A stretch of 64,000 nt of DNA from CALLMM01 sp964429855 (GTDB taxonomy: Bacteria; Armatimonadota; Chthonomonadetes; Chthonomonadales; CAJBBX01). Every line of letters starts with the position of its first letter. Within the stretch, counting starts at the first letter, position 1. Shown here in pieces: positions 23,519 through 31,600 of the stretch. Both the position numbers and the translations under genes were made by a program. Location of the stretch: assembly GCA_964429855.1 (NCBI GenBank), contig CAYSDM010000023.1:1-64000 (forward strand), read 5' to 3'. The notes beneath the pieces are model-generated. The model did not search any database, was not told the DNA's origin, and saw only the letters and a program-made list of their open reading frames with translations.

Positions 23519-25204
23519 TCACATCCGCTCCGGCGCGGAGACCCCCAGCAGCGCCAGCAGATTGCGAACGACGATGCGCGTCGCATTGAAAACGGTCAGG
23601 CGCGCATCCCGCAGGTCTGCCGGAACCCCCTCTTTCAGAGCCGGACACTCCTCATAGAACTGGTGAAGCGACTGCCCGATCTCCCGCACGAAGGCGGTCA
23701 GGCGGTGTGGAGCCAGCATATCGGCGGCGAGCCGCACCTCCTCCGGGTAGTCCGCCAGACGGCGCAGCAGATCCAGCTCCTTCTCATGCGTCAACCGTTC
23801 CCGGTTGACCGATCCCGCTTGCGGCACGGCGACGCCCATCTCTTCGGCGCGGCGCAGCACATTGCAGCAGCGGGCATGAGCGTACTGGGCGTAGAAGACC
23901 GGGTTTTCGTTGGACTGTTTTTTCGCCAGTTCCAGATCGAAGGTCGCGGTCGTCTCATAGGAGTTGAGCAGGTTATAAAATCGGGCTGCGTCCCTGCCGA
24001 TCTCGCCCACCAGATCGGCAAGCGGAATAATGTCTCCGGCACGCTTGGAGCCGCGCACCGGCTCGCCGTCGCGCATCAGAAGCACCATCTGCGTCAGGAT
24101 GATCTCGCACTGGCTGGAATCGTAACCGAGCGCGGCGATCCCGGCTTTCAGCCGTTGAACGTAGCCGTGATGATCGGCTCCCCAGATATTGATAAGCCGA
24201 TTGAATCCGCGATCAAACTTGTCCTTGTGGTAGGCGGCGTCGGCGGCGACATAGGTCTCTTTCTCGTTGGAGCGAACCAGCACCCGATCCTTCTCATCGC
24301 GAGAGAGTTCCGTCGTCCTGAGCCAGAGCGCGCCATCCTTCTCGTAAGCGTGACCGCGCTCCTTCATCTCCTCGATGCTGCGCCGGACCGCCCCCGTCTC
24401 GTAGAGGCTGCTTTCGTAGAACCAGCGGTCAAAGCGCACCCCGAACGCCTCCAGATCGCTGCGCTGCTGCGCCACCATGCGAGTCGTCGCCATCTCCCGA
24501 AAAGCCGCCTGCCGCTCCTCTTCGGAGACGCCCGCATATCTGTCGCCGAACTCCTTCACGAGATCGGCGGCGATATCCATCAGATACTCGCCCATATAGG
24601 CGTCTTCCGGCATCGTCCAGTCCAGTCCTAACTGCTGCCCGTAACGCCATGCCAGCGACTGCGCCAGCTTCTCCAGTTGCAGCGAGTTCAGCGCGTCGTT
24701 GATATAGAATTCGCGCGCGACCTCCGCGCCGCAGGCTGCCAGAAGGTTCGCCAGCGAGTCGCCGAGCGCGGCGGCACGCCCGTTGACCACGCTGATCGGT
24801 CCGGTCGGGTTGGCGCTGACGAACTCGATCAGCGTCTTCTCGCCCAGACGAGTCCGGTTCGTGCCGTAAAGGGAGTCCTTCTCCTCGATCTCCAGGAGAG
24901 TGTCCTGCAGCCAGTGCGGTTTCAGGTAGAAGTTCAGGAACCCCGGACCGGCAATCTCCACGCGGGCGATGACGCCCTGACCGACGGGAAGATATCGGAT
25001 GATGCGCTCGGCGACTTCGCGGGGGGGCAGTCCCGCAGGCCTGGCGAGGGTCATGGCGATATTGCTGGCAAAGTCGCCAAACTCCTTGTTGCGCGGCGGA
25101 TCTATACTCACATCCACAGAATGCGATGCGAGATGAAGATCGCCCGCTTTTTGAGCGGTAGCCACCGCCTCGCGCAGACAGGTAATCAGATGCTCGGTAA
25201 TCAC
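23519..25204 (-). CDS. argS: Arginyl-tRNA synthetase with non-canonical HIGH motif
   Basis: A 561-residue class I synthetase of normal length, charging tRNA-Arg. The N-terminal Add1 domain (1-110, including GDFASNIAM) recognises the tRNA D-loop. The catalytic Rossmann domain begins with SANPTGP, and the C-terminal anticodon-binding helical bundle contains NPVFYAQYAHAR and ends LLALLGVSAPERM. The ATP-binding HxGH signature is replaced: the sequence reads SVVNGRAA at 138-145 instead of HVGHGR. The KMSKS loop reads RGSKR (384-388). Such departures occur in some ArgS lineages, so I take it as functional and essential. A HAD or second argS is not in the window. A terminator follows. Confidence 0.95.
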   Translation of the reverse strand: MITEHLITCLREAVATAQKAGDLHLASHSVDVSIDPPRNKEFGDFASNIAMTLARPAGLPPREVAERIIRYLPVGQGVIARVEIAGPGFLNFYLKPHWLQDTLLEIEEKDSLYGTNRTRLGEKTLIEFVSANPTGPISVVNGRAAALGDSLANLLAACGAEVAREFYINDALNSLQLEKLAQSLAWRYGQQLGLDWTMPEDAYMGEYLMDIAADLVKEFGDRYAGVSEEERQAAFREMATTRMVAQQRSDLEAFGVRFDRWFYESSLYETGAVRRSIEEMKERGHAYEKDGALWLRTTELSRDEKDRVLVRSNEKETYVAADAAYHKDKFDRGFNRLINIWGADHHGYVQRLKAGIAALGYDSSQCEIILTQMVLLMRDGEPVRGSKRAGDIIPLADLVGEIGRDAARFYNLLNSYETTATFDLELAKKQSNENPVFYAQYAHARCCNVLRRAEEMGVAVPQAGSVNRERLTHEKELDLLRRLADYPEEVRLAADMLAPHRLTAFVREIGQSLHQFYEECPALKEGVPADLRDARLTVFNATRIVVRNLLALLGVSAPERM

Positions 25205-25246
25205 ACATAGGCTCCCGGAGAGAAAGACCGCGTGCGTTCTCCTCTC

Positions 25247-26425
25247 CTATTTCAGGTAGTTCATCAGCAGTTGGGCAATAAACAGTGTTACGCTGGAGCC
25301 GAGAGAGACTCCCACAAAGGTCTGCGGCAGTCCCATGCACCAGAGACGACGGATAAGCGTGGGGCGCTGGGGCATCGTCTGCAGAAACTTCTGTTCCAGG
25401 TCCATCGCCGCCATGATGCCGCTGGCGATCTGTCGTTCGCTGGCGGGGCGCGTCGTGATGTACTGCTGGAGTATGGCTCCCAGGCTGCGCCAGGTAAACA
25501 GCGCGACGACCGCCCCCAGAATCGCGCCGTCCGTCGCGTTCAATCCCCAGAGATTCAGCGCCGGAACAATCTGCGAGATCAACGCGAAGATCAGTCCGCC
25601 TGCAAGAAGATTGGTTCCGCAGCGGGGATGCACGCGCGGCATTCGCTTCACGATCTCCGGACGAAGCGGCTCCCCGCGCTCCAGCGCGTGTACCGCCTGA
25701 TGTTCGGCGGCGTGGTAGCCTGCCAGCGGCATCAGGCGAATCATCGCGAGGAAAAGCGGAAGCGCGACCCCCTGCAGCAGATACCAGCCGAGAGTCTCCG
25801 GCGTGATTCTGGCGGGCGGCGGCGCGCTCCAGAGCGCGTAGAGCGGATAGGAGGAGATCTGCTGCACCAGCCAGGAGAAGGCTCCGATTCCCAGATGCGC
25901 AGCGATCATCAGCACGCCCATTACCATCCCCCCGGCGACCAGCGAAAGGTTTCCGGTCCCCGCCTGCACATAACCGTTGGTGAGGTAGACTCCCCAGGGA
26001 GTCGCCATGCCCCCGATTCCGATCGGACGGGGCGGGGTGGCGTTCGGAACCAGCATATCCGCCAGGGTGACCGCGCCGATGTAGCGGTTTTGCGAATCGA
26101 GGAGCAGCAGAGTGGTCTCCCCACTGGAGACCAGAGCGCGCCGCGCCTCCTCCAGTCCCATGCCGGTATGACCGACCACGCCGGGTTCGCGCATTCGCGT
26201 CGAGACGCTCTCCTGCAGGCTCTCCTCACCCTGCTCCGCCTCCAGCAGCGGCAACAGTTCGCGCAGAGTAATCACGCCATAGAGATACCCGTAGCCGTCT
26301 ATCACCGGCAGCGTGTCCACATTACCGAAACGCAACAGTTCTGCGGCGCGATAGAGACTATCCCACGGCTCCAGAACCGGTATCTGACGTATAAAGGTGA
26401 CCAGCGACGTTGTTTTGATCGTCAT
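25247..26425 (-). CDS. CBS-domain/DUF1385 integral membrane fusion protein
   Basis: About 392 residues in two parts. The N-terminal 130 are a tandem CBS pair (VLEPWDSLYRAAELLRFGNVDTLPVID; RYIGAVTLADMLV), which normally senses adenosine nucleotides. The rest is a DUF1385/YqhQ-type membrane domain with about four or five hydrophobic segments around the family signature GYHAAEHQAVHALERGE and HPRCGTNLL, whose His and Cys may bind metal. The fusion implies nucleotide-controlled activity of an otherwise unknown membrane protein. I prefer ATG 26425, because the TTG 21 bp upstream would overlap the divergent rpmB promoter. Neither start has a clear Shine-Dalgarno. Confidence 0.8.
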   Translation of the reverse strand: MTIKTTSLVTFIRQIPVLEPWDSLYRAAELLRFGNVDTLPVIDGYGYLYGVITLRELLPLLEAEQGEESLQESVSTRMREPGVVGHTGMGLEEARRALVSSGETTLLLLDSQNRYIGAVTLADMLVPNATPPRPIGIGGMATPWGVYLTNGYVQAGTGNLSLVAGGMVMGVLMIAAHLGIGAFSWLVQQISSYPLYALWSAPPPARITPETLGWYLLQGVALPLFLAMIRLMPLAGYHAAEHQAVHALERGEPLRPEIVKRMPRVHPRCGTNLLAGGLIFALISQIVPALNLWGLNATDGAILGAVVALFTWRSLGAILQQYITTRPASERQIASGIMAAMDLEQKFLQTMPQRPTLIRRLWCMGLPQTFVGVSLGSSVTLFIAQLLMNYLK

Positions 26426-26440
26426 ATCAACGGTTAATGA

Positions 26441-26469
26441 TTGCAAGAATGAAGAAACTGTGCTATACT
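26441..26469 (+). promoter_or_regulatory. Sigma-70-type promoter of rpmB
   Basis: TTGCAA (26441-26446), a 17-bp spacer, then TATACT (26464-26469), ending about 63 bp before the rpmB start. Confidence 0.7.
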
Positions 26470-26532
26470 TCCCTGCTTACCTCGCGTGTTCGCGAGAGCA
26501 GTGTCACTTGTCTTCAGGAGATCGTATCAGCC

Positions 26533-26745
26533 ATGCTACAGTGTGAAGTCTGCGGAAAAAGCCCGCAGTTCGGTCAGAATATTCGGAACCAGCACTCGGT
26601 CGGCTGGCGCTACCGCGCGCCGCGCACCAAGCGCCGCTGGCTGCCGAACCTGCAGACCGTGCGGGTCGCCCGGGGCAACGCGACGATGAAGATTCGTATC
26701 TGCGTGAAATGCCTCAAAGCGGGCAAAGTGGCGCGGGCGGCCTAG
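26533..26745 (+). CDS. rpmB: 50S ribosomal protein L28
   Basis: A 70-residue protein of normal L28 length. It starts MLQCEVCGKSPQFGQNI and contains the family block RRWLPNLQTVRV. Two CxxC pairs, Cys4/Cys7 and the later ICVKC pair, make it the zinc-binding (C+) form of L28. It assembles into the large subunit near the E site. The ATG is 12 nt after AGGAG, and its own promoter lies upstream. It is a single gene, as in many bacteria where rpmB is separate from rpmG. A GC-rich hairpin (26730-26756) overlaps the stop codon and may end transcription, although no clear T tract follows. Confidence 0.96.
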   Translation: MLQCEVCGKSPQFGQNIRNQHSVGWRYRAPRTKRRWLPNLQTVRVARGNATMKIRICVKCLKAGKVARAA

Positions 26746-26793
26746 CCCCCCGCGCCTTATACCATCTCGCTACACCTATTATCAGTTACGTCG

Positions 26794-26841
26794 TCACGCC
26801 GACGCAGGTTGAACTTCCTGCGCCTCTTCGCCAAAATTCAT
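26794..26841 (-). CDS. Possible 15-residue open reading frame with its own promoter
   Basis: On the minus strand, between rpmB and the lipoprotein gene, ATG 26841 is preceded by a perfect AAGGAG at 3 nt and by a strong promoter. It encodes MNFGEEAQEVQPASA and stops at TGA. All three frames close soon after. No homology is claimed. It could be a leader peptide, a small RNA start region, a true microprotein or a remnant of a deleted gene. Confidence 0.35.
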   Translation of the reverse strand: MNFGEEAQEVQPASA

Positions 26842-26860
26842 CCGCTCCTTAGAGACTTGC

Positions 26861-26890
26861 ATTATACACAAGTTTCCCTGCTGATTGCAA
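26861..26890 (-). promoter_or_regulatory. Sigma-70-type promoter facing rpmB
   Basis: On the minus strand, TTGCAA (26885-26890), an 18-bp spacer and a consensus TATAAT (26861-26866). Transcription would begin near 26854, only a few nt before the AAGGAG of the 15-residue frame, and proceed antisense towards rpmB. Confidence 0.65.
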
Positions 26891-26981
26891 GCGCGTCCGA
26901 ACGGCCGGGCGCGCCTGCTTCGATCTGTGCAAACGCGATTCACGGATTTCATACAGCGCCGCCACAGAGGAGGTTAACGTG

Positions 26982-28514
26982 ATGAAGCATGTGCGTTTAT
27001 TGATGGTTGGACTGGTCGCTCTTTCTCTCTGGGGCTGCGGCTCTGGAGGAGGAGGCGCGCACAGCGCGAACTCGCTTGCGGAAGGACGCTCTGCGCTGAA
27101 TCGGCTTGCCGCCGGGGAAGAGACGGCTAACCAGCAGAAGTTTCAGACCATCCTCGATCTATTCCTGCAGGCTGTCCGGGAAGATCCCGGAAGCTCCGAA
27201 GCCCATTTCGGCGCGGCGATCTGTCTGGCAGCCGTCGTCACGCAGCAGATAGACGGTCCCGAAGCGATCCCCGCAGGCGGAACCGGACTCTCCCGCGCAG
27301 ACGATCCCCCCGTCGTCGGCAGCCCGCCCGAAAGCGGAGAGTTCCCTCCCACCCCGCCGGACCGCCCGGAACCGGATCAGCCAATGCCGCGCCACCACAT
27401 TCTGGGACTCCTCTGGAACCTGGATCGGGGACTCAGCAATCCCTACTTCCTGCTGCATATGCTCGCGCCCGTCGCCGATATTCGCGGAGGTCTGATCCCG
27501 TTCTACGGCTACCGCGAGGATGCCCCGGAGCGCCGCCTGCGGATGCTGGAGAATCTGGCGCGTGTCTCCGAGCATCTGGAGAAGGTGGAAGCCGATCCGA
27601 ACTTCTCCTATACGCTGCCGGATGCCGATCAGGACGGCAAGACGATCACCCTCGGGCTGCCGGAGGTCTATCTGTTCCACGCCTACATTCAGTCGCTGCG
27701 TGCCGAGATCGCGCTGTCGCTTGCCTACATCCGCGATCCCGGAAACTGGCTGCCCCCCTACTTCGACCTTCCGGTTCCGGGAGAGACCTCGCCCGGCGCG
27801 CCGGGGAGCGGCGGAGGACGGATGCACCCGATCTTCTCTCCGCGCCTGCTGGACAAAAACGAAGACGGCACGTTGACCCCCGATGAGTACCTGCCTCCTG
27901 CTCCGTATCTGACCCTGCGGGACGCCGCGCTTCTCTCTACCGCGCAGAAGTCTATGCTTGCTGTCGCCGAGAAGGGCGAAAAAGGGATTGCCGGCGTGCT
28001 TCAGCGACCCGTCAACGACGGCAGTTTCCTGATCCCGAATACTCCCCGCATCGAGAAGGCGCTGACGGAGATGCGCGACCACGCGCTTCCGCTGGTCCGT
28101 CAGGCGGCGACCGGACCGGTGACGTTTGAGATTCCGGTCTATGAACCCTATCCCCTGCCGATGCTGCGTGAGGCGCTGAAGGCGGCAGAGGGACGCTCCG
28201 TGCGTCTTCGCGCCGGAAACGATGCGATTTTCCATCTGTGCCCGAACTCCGACGAGGCAGAGCCGCCGGGTTCTGGTCCGCTCCCTCCTCCCTTCGATCC
28301 TCCCATTCGAATGGCGAAGGTGACGATCAATCTGGCGGCATGGTTCGCCAATCCGCCGTCAGACCTGAAGGCTTTCGCGCCGACCTTCACACTGGATGAG
28401 AATGGCTGGCCCAACCCTGACCAGACCCGCTACCCGGACGCCACCTTCGGCGGGCTGTTCCCGGAGGGACTGCCGCGCCTCTTTTCGCTGGATCATGCCT
28501 TTCACGGTCTCTAA
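26982..28514 (+). CDS. Predicted lipoprotein with calcium-binding-like loops, unknown function
   Basis: A 510-residue protein with a lipoprotein signal: LLMVGLVALSLWGCGSGG gives a lipobox cysteine near residue 19. A TPR-like helical region (about 30-75, FLQAVREDPGSSEAHFGAAI) is followed by a Pro-rich segment, then helices. Two EF-hand/dockerin-like calcium loops are visible, DADQDGKTITL and DKNEDGTLTPDEYL. The rest has no family I can name. It is probably anchored in the outer or inner membrane facing the periplasm. AGGAGG lies 8 nt before ATG 26982; a GTG one codon upstream is possible. Terminator at the end, no operon partner. Confidence 0.75.
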   Translation: MKHVRLLMVGLVALSLWGCGSGGGGAHSANSLAEGRSALNRLAAGEETANQQKFQTILDLFLQAVREDPGSSEAHFGAAICLAAVVTQQIDGPEAIPAGGTGLSRADDPPVVGSPPESGEFPPTPPDRPEPDQPMPRHHILGLLWNLDRGLSNPYFLLHMLAPVADIRGGLIPFYGYREDAPERRLRMLENLARVSEHLEKVEADPNFSYTLPDADQDGKTITLGLPEVYLFHAYIQSLRAEIALSLAYIRDPGNWLPPYFDLPVPGETSPGAPGSGGGRMHPIFSPRLLDKNEDGTLTPDEYLPPAPYLTLRDAALLSTAQKSMLAVAEKGEKGIAGVLQRPVNDGSFLIPNTPRIEKALTEMRDHALPLVRQAATGPVTFEIPVYEPYPLPMLREALKAAEGRSVRLRAGNDAIFHLCPNSDEAEPPGSGPLPPPFDPPIRMAKVTINLAAWFANPPSDLKAFAPTFTLDENGWPNPDQTRYPDATFGGLFPEGLPRLFSLDHAFHGL

Positions 28515-28543
28515 AGGGCATAGTCTCTCGCCTGTGACTGAAG

Positions 28544-28590
28544 AAACCCTGTCTCTCGACCGAAGTTTAGGAAGAGAGACAGGGTTTTTC
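28544..28590 (+). terminator. Rho-independent terminator of the lipoprotein gene
   Basis: A stem of about 13 bp (28545-28558 with 28573-28587), loop about 15 nt, followed by TTTTTC. Confidence 0.85.
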
Positions 28591-28648
28591 TTGCGCCCGG
28601 TCTTCGTTTCGCTGCGCCGGAAGGCGTCTGAATAAGAGGCATCCTGAT

Positions 28649-31600
28649 ATGATGACGATTCGAAAGCGAATAACTCTGCTGCTGGCGGGACTGGCTGTCT
28701 CCTGTCTGGCGGGCGTTGTCGTCTGGCAGAAAGCGGAGGAGCAGAAGATCGGTCTGCTGCTGAAAAACGAAGTGCATGAAAGACAGGTCGTTTTCGAGAA
28801 ACTGGTACACCTGAAGGGCGGTAAAACGAGGACCCTCGCCTTCGATTACACCTACTGGGATGAGATGGCGGACTTTGCGAAAAGACCCAATCAGAAATGG
28901 GCCGCGGAGAACCTGGACACCTGTCTGAGCACCTATAAAGTGTCTGCGGTATGGGTCTATAACCTGCAGGGCGGTCTCGTCTACACGGTCAACGATACCG
29001 GCAATGCAAAACTCCACCCGTTTCCGCTTCCCTTTTCTACGATAGAGGCGCTCCTGAAGAAGTCCCAATTCTGCGGTTTTTTCATTCAGACCCCGCTGGG
29101 AATCATGGAGGTGCAGGGAGCCACGATTCATCGCTCGGATGACGTGAAACGTGTTAAGCCTCATGCTGGATACTTTCTCGTGGGACGCCTCTGGAATAGA
29201 GCCTTTCTGGATGAACTGGCGGATATCTCCGATTCGAAGCTGACGCTGGTTACTGGCGCTTTGACGCCGATAGCGCAGTCACAGACTGTTGAGAATAGAT
29301 CGGCAACCGCCTTTATGTTTCCTTTGCAGGGATGGGATCAAAAGATCGTCGCGCAGGTGATCGTCGAAGGAGAAACGCCTGTCATCAACCAGATTTCCGC
29401 TCTGACTCAGCGAACCATTCTGATGGTTGTACTGTTCGCCGGGGTACTGCTGGGGATTCTTTCGCTCTGTCTGCTGTTGTGGGTGGCGCGTCCGCTGCAA
29501 CTGATCTCGCGGGTTCTCCAGGGGCAGGGTAGCGGCGCGCTGGCAGGTCTTCAGACAGATCCAACGGAGTTCGGCAGGCTGGCGAGACTGGTCAGCGCAT
29601 TCTTTGAACAGCAGGAGGCGTTGAGAGAGGAGATCGCGCAGCGCACACAGACCGAAAAGGCGCTGGAAGAAGCCAACAAGGACCTGCAGCAGGAAGAGCG
29701 TAAGATACACACATTGATCTCCAACATCCCCGGAGCCGTCTATCGCTGCCTGAACGATGAATCCTGGACGATGCTTTTCCTCAGTTCCGCCATTGCCGAT
29801 ATCTGCGGCTATCCTGCGGAAGACTTCCTGCATAACTACCGGCGAACCTTTCAGGAAATCATCCATCCGGAAGACAGAGAGGTAATCCACTACGAGATTG
29901 CGCTGGCGGTAGCGCGAAGGAACTCCTATCAGATCGAATACCGGGTTCTCCATGCGGACGGCTCGATTCGCTGGGTGAGCGAGCAGGGGCAGGGTGTCTA
30001 TACGCCGGATGGAGACTGCTGCTACCTGGATGGCGTGATCTTTGATGTGACCGAACAGAAGCAGATAGATAAAGCATTGCGCGACAGCGAAGAGCGATTC
30101 CGTTCGCTCTACCAGAAGACGCCGGTCATGCTCCACTCCGTGGATCGCAAGGGCCGCATCATCCATGTCAGTAACTACTGGCTGGCGACGCTGGGCTATG
30201 CGTTCGATGATGTCATCGGACGTAAGATCACCGATTTCATGACGGAATCTTCACGCCACTATGCGGAAGAGTATGTCCTCCCGGTCTTTATGGAGACCGG
30301 CTTCTGCTGGGATGTTCCCTACCAGATGATAAAAAAGAACGGAGAGATCATTGATGTGCATCTCTCCGCGGTGGGCGAGCGGGGTGAAAACGGCGAGGTG
30401 TTTCGCTCGCTGGCGGTGATGACCGATGTCACCGAGCAGCGGCGCGCCGAGGCGACTCTGGCGCATCGCGCCCAGTTCGAGCAGTTAATCACCGCCATCT
30501 CCACGCAGTTTATAAACCTGCCGTTGGAGCAGGTGGACGACGGCATTCATCGCGCTCTGCAGGCGATCGCCGAGTTTGCCGGGGTTGACCGCAGTTATAT
30601 CTTTCAGATATCCGCCGATGGCAAGACGATCGACAATACTCATGAGTGGTGCGCAGAGGGCATCTCGGCGGAAAAAGAGAACCTCCAGCAGATACCTCTG
30701 GACAGCTATCCCTGGATCATGGAGCCGCTTCTACGCTTTCAGTGCCTGGAGGTAGATCGCGTGGCGGATATGCCGGAGGAGGCGCGATTTGAGCGGGAGA
30801 TGCTGCAGCGTCAATCCATCCAGTCGCTCATCTGCGTGCCGATGGTCTACGGATACTCCCTGATCGGGTTCATCGGTCTTGATCTGGTTCGCGAGGAGAG
30901 ACACTGGACGCCGGAAAATACAACCCTGCTGCGCATGATCGGCGATATCTTCGTCAACACCCTGATGCGCAAGCGCACCGAAGAAGAGCTTCTGGTCTAT
31001 AACGAGCAACTGGAGTTTGCGCGCGCGCGGGCTGAGCATCAGACGCTTCAGCTTCAGGAACAGGCGGTAGAACTGGCGCAGGCGCGCGATCAGGCGCTTG
31101 CCTCCACGCGCGCCAAGTCCGAATTTCTGGCGAACATGAGCCATGAGATTCGCACGCCGATGAACGGCATTGTCGGCATGACGAATCTACTGCTCGATAC
31201 CCCGCTCACCGCCGAACAGCGCGACTTTGCCGTCACCATCCAGCACTCGGCGGAAGCCCTGCTGACCATTATCAACGACATCCTCGACTTCTCGAAAATC
31301 GAGGCGGGAAAACTGCATATCGAAGCGGTTCCCTTCAACCTTCGAACGCTGCTGGAAGAGGTGTCGGAGCTTCTGGCGCCGCGCGCTCATGAAAAGGGGC
31401 TGGAGTTCGGCTGCATGATTCCCGCGAGCTTCCCGGAGACCCTGACCGGAGACCCGACCAGACTCCGGCAGATCGCGATGAACCTGTTGAGCAATGCGCT
31501 GAAGTTCACGGAGCGAGGGGAGGTGGAGTTGAGTGTCTCGCTGCTGGCGGAGAACGATCAGTCGGTGCATTTCCAGATGCGCGTCCGAGATACGGGAATA

